From: Combretum micranthum | Taxonomy: Eukaryota > Streptophyta > Magnoliopsida > Myrtales > Combretaceae | Reading direction: 5' to 3' | Assembly: GCA_024138025.1 (NCBI GenBank) | Contig: JAMXBD010000012.1 | Span: forward strand, 1,798,001 to 1,862,000 | DNA: 64,000 nucleotides | Shown: one piece after another, positions 11,520 through 21,120 of the stretch | How the letters are laid out: each line of letters begins with the position of its first letter | How positions within the stretch are numbered: position 1 is the stretch's first letter | The notes under the pieces: model-generated | Seen by the model: only the letters and a program-made list of their open reading frames with translations | Told to the model about the DNA's origin: nothing | The model's database searches: none | Position numbers and translations under genes: made by a program

Positions 11520-12546
11520 GAATGGATACATGCTAGCCAAGAAGATTATGCGAAAGGGTTATTTTTGGATAACTATGGAATCAGATTGTATCAAACACGT
11601 GAGACATTGTCACTTGTGCCAGATATACTTTAATAAGATAAGTGCTCCTCCCAAAGAATTGCAGTTGTTGTCTTCACCTTGGCCCTTCTCGATGTGGGGT
11701 ATGGATATGATAGGGCCAATTTCATCAAAAGCCTCAAATGGTCACCGATTTATGTTAGTGGCGATCGACTACTTTCCCAAGTGGGTTGAAGCATTCTCGT
11801 ATGCTAATGTTACCAATGGAGTAGTTGTCAAGTTCATCAAGAGATATATCATAGCCAAATATGGAGTCCCTGATATAATCATTACAGACAACGGTACCAA
11901 CTTAAACAACAAATTAATTTCTGAATTGTGACAAAATTTTGGGATCAGACATTGGAACTCTACCCCATATCGACCTCAGATGAATGAGGCAGTTGAAGCA
12001 ACCAACAAGAACATCAAGAAAATAATAGAGAAGATGGCTATCACTTATAAAGACTAGCATGAGATATTGCCCTTTGCACTCATGGACTACAGAACATCTA
12101 TCAAAGTATCAACAAGAGCAACCTCCTATTCATTAGTCTATGGTGCGGAAGCAGTTTTGCCAGTTGAAGTTGAAATCCTGTCACTCAGAATATTGGCAGA
12201 AATCGAATTGGATAAAGCTGAATGGGTAAGAAAAAGGATTGATTAATTGAATCTCATTGATAAAAGGAGGATGACCACTCTATACCATGGTCAGCTTTAC
12301 CAGCAAAGAATGGCTCGAGCATTCAATAAGAAAGTTTGCTCAAGAAATTTCAAAGAAGGAGACTTAGTCTTGAAAAAAGTGCTCCCGAATGTTCAAGATC
12401 CTAGAGGAAAGTTTTCTACCAATTGTGAAGGACCATATGTAGTAAAGATAGTGTTGCCCGGTAGTGCATTGATTTTAACTAGAATGGATAGTCCAGATTT
12501 GAAAGACCCTGTAAATTCTGATGCTGTCAAGTTATGCTACTCTTGA
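11520..12546 (+). pseudogene. Integrase of Tat-lineage Ty3/gypsy element
   Basis: Reading starts at GYMLAKKIMRKGYFW, a point inside the zinc-binding part. H and C ligands follow (HVRHCHLC). The catalytic triad residues appear in order: Asp in WGMDMIGP, Asp in IITDNGTNL, Glu in EAVEATNKNIKK. The C-terminal region has GDLVLKKVLP and ends in ALILTRMDS...NSDAVKLCYS before TGA at 12546. In-frame stops at about 11929, 12057 and 12245 make it a pseudogene. The sequence starts abruptly at the Athila LTR, so the Athila element inserted within this integrase; the other half is outside the window. Confidence 0.88.
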
Positions 12547-13189
12547 GAAATTAATGAGAATTCTATCAAGTTCATAAATGTGTTGACTACTTTGTTTGTG
12601 TGATCTAATTTTTGTTATCTATCGACAAAAAGATATCTCTAGCGGTCTCCAATCATCAAATCGGTCATTGACCGTCCACCTTAATTAATAAGTTCTCTTT
12701 CATCCTTATATCTCCCAAACACTTAAAACACGAGCATACTATGAGAGAGAGAGAGATTTGAGCAATTGATAAAGTTATAAAAACATTCTAATACTTTGTG
12801 ATTTGATCTTTTCTTAAAGAAATGCCTATTTCAAGGGAATAACATAAGAAGTCGACAAGTTCAAGCTGCAAAGTAAGGGAGACTCTAAGAACCATCTCTT
12901 GTATCGTCTCGTGATCAAGACTATCAAAAGAATCCAGTTACCATCAAGAGACAAACAAGGATACTTAATTCAAAGGATAGCCACTATCAATGTGCTTTAG
13001 CCTGATGGAGTAAACCTAGTGATGAACGGACTTCACCAAGTGGTCTGACAAGTTTAAAAGCTTCTATAAGAATTTGGTAAGTTTTTTTTTTTTTAATAAA
13101 TATATTGCTAGGATTAAGTTTTTCAAGAAATTAGCTCTAAAAGCCATGCAAAGGAAATCAGGATCTCAGGAGATGAGATTTGTTACTTG
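12547..13189 (+). other. 3' untranslated region of Tat element
   Basis: Non-coding sequence between the integrase stop and the tandem repeat; no frame found. Part of the long 3' region typical of Tat/Ogre-like elements. Confidence 0.55.
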
Positions 13190-13194
13190 GGGAT

Positions 13195-13645
13195 CAGAAC
13201 ATGAGACCCAGTTCAAGGGGCGTTTCAAAACATGAATCACCTTCACCCAAGAAGCAACCTAGTTCAAGAGGAGTTTTAGAGCATGAATCACCTCTGCTCA
13301 AGAAGCAACACAATTTAAGAGGCATTTCAGGACATGAATCACCTCCGCTCAAGAAGTAACCCAGTTCAAGAGGAGTTTCGGAACATGAATCATCTCCGCT
13401 CAAGAAACGATCCAGCTCAAAGCAACGGTTCAGAACATGAATCGTCTTTGCTCAAGAAATCCTATCTCCGCTCAAGAAGCAATCCTATCTCCACTCAGAA
13501 AGCGACTTCCTTTCAAGTACGGACTTAGTACATTAACCTGAATTAAGGGATGGTTTAGTACACGAAGCATCCTTGCTCAAGAAGCAGTTCAAGGAGCATA
13601 TCAGAACATGAAAAAGCTCTCATCCCGCTCAAGAAGTGGGGGTCC
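13195..13645 (+). repeat. 51-bp tandem repeat in Tat 3' region
   Basis: Units start with CATGAATCACCTCCGCTCAAG at 13231, 13282, 13333, 13384 and 13437, giving spacings of 51, 51, 51 and 53 bp. Degenerate partial units extend on both sides, and CGCTCAAGAAG-type cores recur to about 13640. Units are separated by CAGTTCAAGAGGAGTTTC-like sequence. Short ORFs through it are composition artefacts of the repeat. Confidence 0.85.
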
Positions 13646-13711
13646 ATATAAGTTAAAGGCAAAATGAGGTCTACTTTATCTTTGTGATAAGGTTTTGACA
13701 AACCTCACCAC

Positions 13712-13723
13712 AAAGAGGGGCAG
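13712..13723 (+). other. Polypurine tract of Tat element
   Basis: The sequence AAAGAGGGGCAG lies directly before the LTR start TGTAGACAC. This combination is the usual 3' junction of Tat-lineage elements. Confidence 0.7.
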
Positions 13724-13724
13724 T

Positions 13725-16053
13725 TGTAGACACATCATTTTGACAATTTATTTTTGTCAAATTATTAATAATTAGATGTTAATATTAGTATATATATGGC
13801 TAAATTAAAGGAATATTTGCAATTACAAGCATTGGGATTAGAAATGAATTAGGAAAATAAATCAAATTAAGGGAAATAAATATAATGGATGTAATCTATA
13901 TACATATATAACATAGTATAATATGCAAAAAAAAAAAGTACTGTTCATCTTCAACCTTGGTAACCCGATGGCTCCCTTTTGGGCCTATTTTTTGCCCATT
14001 TCCAGACCCGATTTCCATGAACTGAATGCATATATGGAAACTAGGTATGGAGTAGTTTAATTTCGTATGTAGATTAATAGTTTAATTTGGTATGTAGAAT
14101 ACTCGTTTTCATCAACAATAACTGTTTCAAATTCGGGCTTGAAAATTGGGAAAAACGCGTTTTTGTTATTTTTCTCAAAACGCGTGAAATTCGTTGTTTA
14201 GGCAAAATTAAAGATTTAGTTCGTTATAATATGGGAAAGACATATCTGACAGGATATTTAATTGCAAAGTTACAACCGTTTTGGCTCCGATTTTTTAGAA
14301 TTTGTGAAAACCATGTCTTAGAACCCTAGATTCTAAATCGATTGTTTAGGAAAGTTTTTAGTCTAATTAAAACATATAAATAGTCTCCCCATCTTCTGTT
14401 TTAAAAGAAAAAAAAAAGGAGAGAAAATCGGAGCAATTGGAAGCTACCAAAGTGTTTGGCAAATCGAGGGCTTCAAAATCCCCCTACTCGACCATCGCAT
14501 TGCCGTGTGATCATCCCAATCCAATTCCACATTTGTCTGTCTCAAGTTGACCAATCGGAGCTCCGACTATCAATTCCCCCGGGTGCATTCAATCCTTAGG
14601 TAAGCCTTTTTTTTTTTTTTTAATAAAGCATACTAGTAATATAGTATTATAAGTTAATGAATTATCGTAGCATTGTAACAATAAAAAATAATAAACAATA
14701 ATAAGATTATGACATAATAAATATTACATATTATTACTAGTTGTTTAGACATTCAAAGCATGAGGTTAATTAACATGTCTTTTTAAATGATTGCTTTGTA
14801 ATATTGTTTATAGATTAAAGTCTTAGGTTTATATTGTATAAAAGTGCTATTAAAATTCCTAAATTAATTTTTATCTTGACAAGATTTATTATGGATTTGC
14901 CAATTGATTTTCATAAATTTGAATTATTAATATGATCATAGCACTTTGATTTTAACTTTCATTATAATCCCTTAACTAATAAATTCAGTTTTTAAAAAAA
15001 AAATACTTAATGACATAGACTGAACCTTTACCATGATGTATTCAAAAAATAAGTTATTATATGATAACTATGATGTCCATGATATAGTATTTGATGTTAT
15101 AAATATTTCATCTTTTATAAGTTTGTAATAATATTTTTTTTCTCCTATATGTGTGAAATTTGATTTCTTGTGATAATTTATTTAATGATAACATGTGGAT
15201 TGATATACTATGTTTCCTTAAAGAGTTTTGTCACTTAGAAAAAAATTTGATTGTTATAAAATAGTAAGAAATAGCAAGAACTTAAATTGATATATCTTAG
15301 GATCCATATTATCAAAAAGCTAATTTTGTCAAAACTATCAAAATTTAACAAATTTAAAGCGAAAAGAATTAAAAACTCTAAAATTGATCAACAAATTAAA
15401 GTTCTCATTAAAGAACTATATATTGTCTGATCCCAATTAGCAGGTACATAGGCACCTAAATGGGTAATTCAAAATATGTAAAAAAATTATTTTTGTGAAT
15501 TTATTTGATTTTATTTTATTGATTCTCTTAGTTTAGTTTTTAATATGTGAATATTGATATAATTTGATAGGATTTGATTAATTTGACTATTTTGAGTTCT
15601 TGGATTATATATGATTGTTGATGGACTTTGATTAATTGATTAAATTAGTAAATTTGTACATATTTGTAAATATTAGCGATAGGATTAGTTAGTTAGATCT
15701 TTGTAAATAGTTTAGAATTTGAAATTAGGGCTTAAAAGAAAGTAATTTAAAATTGGAAAGTTAAAGTGGTAACCATTTAGATTTTAATAGGTTAACCTAC
15801 GGACTCAAGTTAATTTCTAATTCTCATTTTCAAAACGATTTTTTTTCGCAGATCAGTAGCAAAACTGAAATTAACCTACTTATTGGTTTTAGTTTATCCT
15901 TTTCTCGACTTTAGTAGAGAGGCGACTTCAAAATATTTTCAAAATTCAAAATTTTCTTTAATTCTTAGTCGATGATTCGTATTGAATGGGTTAGGGTTTA
16001 GTACAAATCGAATTAAAGGAAATTGAACTGGAAATCAAAATCCGTGCTCGACA
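13725..16053 (+). repeat. 3' LTR of Tat-lineage element
   Basis: The LTR starts TGTAGACAC right after the polypurine tract. It contains a promoter-like TATAAATA at 14375-14382 and, near 15440-15470, a GGTACATAGGCACCTAAATGGG block common near the ends of such LTRs. The proposed end is GTGCTCGACA at 16053, giving TGT...ACA termini and about 2.33 kb. The right boundary is inferred because the partner LTR is outside the window. Confidence 0.6.
14375..14382 (+). promoter_or_regulatory. TATA box in Tat LTR
   Basis: TATAAATA followed by a C-rich stretch (AGTCTCCCC), the usual U3/R layout of plant LTRs. It would drive the element's own transcript. Confidence 0.5.
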
Positions 16054-17335
16054 ATAGTCATAAGATGTCTATTTGTATTGGGATACAAATCAAACTCATA
16101 AGCACATATTAAAGGACTGTGTACTAGACTGACCCGCTATGAGATCACTATATGGATTAGTGTCATAAGTGATTCTCACAATAACAATGTGAGTATATCC
16201 TTAAACATGAAATCACCATAGGTTGAAATGAGGAACATTATAATTCAATTCAATCAAACGTTATCTTTAACTGGATAATTATAAAGGTTGAGACTGAGTA
16301 TAATGTGAATTATGTAGTGGAAGTTGAGTGATTAAGATAGGATTTGTTCCTTTTGTTATGCAAGAGATATCTCTGGGCCCCTCGATAGGTAAAACTGAGA
16401 AATACATGGTCATGCTCAAATGAATTGATAGTGTGATCAATTTCATTTGTTTTGTCGGTTCACTTAGAGATCGAAAAATGATAAAATTGAACAATATAAG
16501 GATGACACTATCCATGCCTTATTTCAATCTCGATATCATGTGATAAAAGGATAATGACATAAGTTATGAATCATGTATCAAATCACTGATCTTCACTTAA
16601 TTTAGGTAAATATAATGTGTTAGTAGAAGCCGCTTATGTTTTGTTGACAAAAATGGTTTTAGGTCAATTGCCAATATTAAGTGAACCTATAGGGTTACAC
16701 ACAAAAGAATGAACAAAAACGATCATGGAATAAATTTAAATAAGTCTAGCAGGAATAATAAATTTATTTATTATTAATCTTAATTTCTTAAGAATAATAA
16801 ATAAATATAATTTATTGAGAATAATAATAATTTCTAATTGGCCTAGGAATTCTTATGTTAATAAATTAGTCTATAATTGATTTATCCCTAATAAGAGTAA
16901 GGGCACTAATGTCATTATTCATATTGACATTATTACAAATAAGACATAAGATGTTTCTTTTAAGGTTAATGACACATGTTGTCAACATTAGACCTACAGA
17001 GAAATTCTATAACCTTAAAATAGAAAGGCACGAGGGTCGTAAATAAAATTTTTTCGATCAGATTTAGAAATATTATAGATAACGCTAGCACAGAAAGGGT
17101 CTTTTTGAAGGAGTGTTCATTCGTGTGGATACCATAGAAGGGATTGCAAATTCGCAGTACCTACAAATCTAATCTGCTAATTAATTTCAAGCTTCAAGGT
17201 TAAGGTATAAATTAAAACTATTTGTTTTATTTTAATCTAATCAAAACACATGCATACTATATTAGGTTTTCTTTTTGAATTTTGCCGTAAAAGATTTGAT
17301 ATGTATAAATCATAAAATTCTATGAAAACCTAACA
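16054..17335 (+). repeat. Unclassified LTR-like block
   Basis: Non-coding. Its right half is related to the solo LTR at 48027-48831. Both have a run of A/T-rich 'aataataaattta' sequence, then 'acataagat/acg', 'ggttaatgacacatgttgtcaa', a GCTAGCA motif, and 'cgtgtggataccatagaaggg'-like sequence. Both end similarly (CCTAACA here, CCCAACA there). The left boundary is not resolved and no target-site duplication is certain. It separates the Tat LTR from the chromovirus piece. Confidence 0.5.
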
Positions 17336-17341
17336 ACGACA

Positions 17342-18400
17342 AAGATGTAATAATGGTTGTGGTCGACATGTTATGTAAGTATGCACACTTATGAGTTTAT
17401 GTCATCCTTATTTAGTACCAATGGTAGATAAAACTTACATTAAGCATGTTTTTAAGCTACATGGTCTACCTAATACCATCATGAGCAACAGAGACCCAAC
17501 ATTCCATAGTCATTTTTTAAACTTCCAAATTACAAGAAGTGGAATTGCACATGTACACAACTTACCACCCTAAACCAATGGACAAACTGATTGAGATGTG
17601 TAACTGGTGATAATCCTAAGAGATGGTATGAGTTCCTTGCCCTAGCAGAATGGTAGTACAATATGAACTACCATTCCACGACTCCCACAGTACCATTTGA
17701 GATCTTATATGGCTACCCGCTATCATTACACTTACCCTACATCAAGGGTGATTCCATAAATGAGATTGTGGACAAAACGTTGGCTGATAGGGAAGATGCC
17801 CTAAAGCTACTCAAATTTCACTTGAAAAGAGCTCAGGAAAGGATGAAACAATTGGCTAATAAGTCAAGGAGTGAGAGGAAGTTTAAGATTAGAGATATTG
17901 TTATAGTAAAATTACACCCTTACAAACAAAAGAGCCTTAAAGATCACACCTTACACTAGCTAACCCTAAATATTATGGGCTATACAAGATCAAAGATAAG
18001 ATAGGTGAAGTAGCTTACTTGCTCGATTTGCCAGAGGGTTCAATAGTACATCTGATGTTCCATGTTTCGCAATTAAGACACTTTGTTCCAGGTAGTTATA
18101 CTACATCAACGACCCTACCACCATGGACGGAAGGAGAAGCATTGGAATCAGAGTTAATCCTTGACAGACAATTGGTGAAACGTGGTTCTAAAGCAGACAC
18201 CTTAATTCTGTTCAAGTGGAAAGGAAGGCCTAAGAGTGATGCTGCCTAGGAGTATTTCTTCGATCTTTCCTTAAGATTCTGAAATCAATCCTTATGGTCA
18301 AGTTTTCGAAGAGGGGGAAAGCGAAGTAAAGGAATTAGGTTTGCTTGGATTTCCTTTGGAAAATACTAAGGTTGAGTTTAGTCTAAGTTTGGAAATCGAC
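17342..18400 (+). pseudogene. Chromovirus integrase and chromodomain fragment
   Basis: This is the 3' part of a Ty3/gypsy chromovirus pol. The integrase core shows VVVDMLCKYAHL, then GLPNTIMSNRDPTFHSHF. Next comes NYHSTTPTVPFEILYGYP and the C-terminal part with KLHPYKQKSLKDH and MFHVSQLRHFVPG. A chromodomain-like end (LILFKWKGRPKSDAA) is cut by a TAG at 18247 where Trp is expected in the W-E-Y motif. Several frame breaks (17575, 17600, 17955) make it non-functional. The resemblance is to the Reina-like group, but clade assignment is tentative. Confidence 0.8.
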
Positions 18401-18436
18401 TTCTGCCTTTGAGAAAATAAGTGGGTCTAGGTACAG

Positions 18437-18780
18437 TGTTAGATCTGAGATTGAGGAAGCCAATTGTAATAGGATTTGGGCTTCAAGCCCATTCCCTGAT
18501 TATTAAGAATAGTTCTAATATATAGTAAGTAATATAGTAGTTAGCATGTGGTTACTATGTAGGTGCCACTTGTCTAATTATTATTGTAGGGGAATATATT
18601 TTGTTGTAATTATCATTATATATGCTATACTATAATGACCAGAAAAATCAATGAAAAATTATAAACATTGCTTCTCCAAATTCTCATATCCAAGATTAAT
18701 CTGCATTCAAGTGATTGTTTACAAATTGCATACAATTGGTTGACCAATTTCTGCAAATTATTTTAATTAAGCCTACCACA
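18437..18780 (+). repeat. Probable 3' LTR of the chromovirus (344 bp)
   Basis: The block begins TGTTAGATCT, ends CTACCACA, and follows the chromovirus C-terminus by a few dozen bases. It contains 'tgctatactataatgaccagaaaaatcaatgaa', which looks like a transcription/polyadenylation region. A short LTR of this size fits Reina-like chromoviruses. The partner LTR is not in the window, so both boundaries are inferred. Confidence 0.55.
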
Positions 18781-19559
18781 CTCCACTACGGCTAAACTCG
18801 TGTCCGATTTTTCGTCAAAAAGCAATCTCTTTCCATCCCATTATGACTTATATCTATTCAAGAGTCTTGCAAGATTTTGTTAGAGAATCTCAATTATTCA
18901 AGAATCTTACGGCCTTTCTCAAAGAGCCTAAACCGTTCATGAATCTCGTAACTTTGGTTTTAGCAGTCTTTAAATTTTGTGTTTGCATTTGTTTTATTAT
19001 TAAGATATTGTCAAAGAGCCTTATCCAATCATGTCTGTGTCAATTTTGTCACTTGAATGGTCTATAGAGGCTATTGTTCTCTTCTATAGTCCTCTTACTA
19101 TAAACTGGGGAGACTTTATATTCAAAGGCAGAGTTTTGCCATAGTAGAAATAAAACTACGCGTTAAGATCCATCATTGGATCTTGCATAAAATTGTAGGT
19201 TTGTTTAAAAAGTTGTAGGTGTACTAGGTTAGAAAATGTTGCAGATGTAGTAGTTTATGAATAAAAGTTGTAGGTGGTGGGTTGAAAAAGTGATAGGTGT
19301 GATAGATAAGTGACTTGACCCAAATAGGTTCCCTTTCTAAATCTTTTGTTTTTTTTTTCCCGAATCCAATAAGTAATAAATTAATTGGTACTCAATCTAT
19401 TTTTCAAGATTCAAAATATATTTTTACTTGCCTCATTTGAGGATCCTCAGTATCATAAATGAATTTTGTAATTTAATAAAAAATATATGACTTACTAATA
19501 CGATTACTTAAATCAAATGATTCATTCTCTTAAGTCACCACCATAGGTATGGAAGCCAT
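18781..19559. other. Intergenic, nothing recognised
   Basis: Moderately AT-rich sequence with no supported gene. A weak local repetition of 'gttgtaggtgt/ggtgg' occurs around 19190-19300. Confidence 0.4.
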
Positions 19560-19736
19560 CAAAGGTGCAGTTTTAAATTAAGATTTTGATTGGTCATGGC
19601 CATTGGAAGCCATATACTCCTTCATTCTATTATGAAATCATATGAGTCTCGCTAGAACAAGTTTCACTACTTGAAATCAAAATTTTGTGATTTATATCAT
19701 AATATTAAAAAAAAATAAAAATCTATTTTATGTTTT

Positions 19737-20012
19737 TCAAAAAAACCAATATAAAAACAAACTAGCTTTCAAATCGATGGATTGACACGAAAAGAACAAT
19801 TTAGTTTGATAGAAATTCTTTTGAACTTTTCTAATTATAGAAGCAGCAGCTTCTTCTGCAATGATCTTGTACATCGTTTCCGTAGGGTGAACAGCATCCC
19901 AATATACGTATTGACTATTGAGATGGATTAGCACATGTGCTTAATCCTTTCCGAGAATCCCCATATTCCATTATTCTTGTTCCGCAACACCCCTTTGTTG
20001 TTTCAGCCGATC
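19737..20012 (-). pseudogene. GDSL esterase last-exon relic
   Basis: This corresponds to exon 5 of the intact gene at 26597-26787. It retains KGCCGT, CANPSQ and the catalytic DAVHPTE block with FY-rich read-through sequence after it. Three lesions are visible. The splice acceptor CAG of the intact copy is CGG here (plus-strand 20013-20015). A 7-bp insertion near 19913-19920 shifts the frame between NPSQ and YVYWDAVHP. One Cys of the exon (in DSCKG) is Arg here. The stop codon of the intact copy is also lost. Exons 1-4 are absent from this copy. Confidence 0.88.
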
Positions 20013-20210
20013 CCGCCCAAATTAAATAAACAGGAGTTATATTGTAAAATCAATATGAAGTTTATTTATAACAATAACAATGTGACTAGTTCCAGATTAC
20101 ATGGACATCCATTTGAGAAGTTGGCAGTGAGAACATATAATTATTAACAAACTTCATAAATATAGGCTACACACACATATATGGAAAATGCAAGTTTAAC
20201 AAATATACAT

Positions 20211-20615
20211 GGGATAATGGTAGGCTAAGTACCTATACCTTCGATTTTTAGTAATTAGTGTCTTATTTTTAATTTTTGACAAATCAGTGCTTCTATTTTC
20301 AAAGTATGTGCAATTCGATATCTCTGTTAAATAATATTTAACGTACATTTATTTTGATAACAAGATAATGACAAGTTAAGCATTTGAACTTTCAATATTT
20401 TTTTGCAATTTAGTACCGCATATTTAGATTTTAGCAATTTTTGGCCAAAATTTATCAATATCATGTCATCAAAATGAATATCCATCAAATATTATTTAAC
20501 ATAAATACTAAATCATATATACTTTAAAAGTACAAGTATTAACTTTCAAAATATAAAGATATGACATGAAATTGCCAAAAATTGAAAGTTCAAACACTTT
20601 ACCTGCTTTTATCCC
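20211..20615. mobile_element. Probable small inverted-repeat transposon (MITE-like)
   Basis: About 405 bp whose ends read GGGATAATGGTAGGCTAAGT and, as reverse complement of the right end, GGGATAAAAGCAGGTAAAGT, an imperfect terminal inverted repeat. The body is AT-rich and non-coding. The homologous position in the right duplication copy lacks it, consistent with insertion after duplication. The target-site duplication is unclear because the right flank is a TA microsatellite. Confidence 0.55.
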
Positions 20616-20636
20616 TATATATATATATATATATAA
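20616..20636. repeat. TA microsatellite
   Basis: Alternating TA run directly right of the MITE-like element. Similar runs occur near 20852-20884, 23178-23198, 25063-25080 and 27068-27083. Confidence 0.8.
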
Positions 20637-21120
20637 TACATATAAATTTAGAAGATGTTTGAGATAAGCAATTTAATTTTGCCTATTATTTTAAATTTGA
20701 ATTTTGAGTTTAATTTGATGTAATTCTATTAAAATTCTAAGATGGTGTAAAAATTAGACATTTTTCTTATTAGTTCTTATTCATTCATGAATCTTTTATG
20801 TCTTAATCAAAGTGTTCAATAAGAAAAGCGAGAGAAGTCTAGGTTGCATGATATATATATATATATATATATACATATATATACACGCCTATCTAAATCT
20901 TTTATAGCTCATAAATTCCAAAATTAGAAAACCAATTCAAAAGATTGAGACCAAACTTAACAGTGAATGACCACTATTTTTCAATTTTTCTAACAGCTTG
21001 ATTTTTCATAACTACTTGTGCATAGTGTAATTTAGATTGATTCAATGGAAAAAAATATATATAATATAAGGGAACTTTTAATTCTTTTATTAGAGTTAAA
21101 TTGTAAATTGTCCCTAATTT

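Larger units (their letters stand above)
19560..21120 (-). repeat. Segmental duplication, left copy, gene 3' part
   Basis: Matches 26245-27385 in the same orientation, covering the 3' flank, last exon and intron 4 of the GDSL gene. Examples are 'gaagccatatactcc..cattctattatgaaatcat' (19605 and 26290) and 'aaattagaaaaccaattcaaaagattgagaccaaactta' (20920 and 27280). The left copy contains an extra transposon-like insertion at 20211-20615. Confidence 0.85.

Noticed and set aside
13195..13645. CRISPR-like array of regular repeats
   Set aside because: The repeats are contiguous degenerate 51-bp units without unique spacers, and they lie in a plant retrotransposon 3' region.
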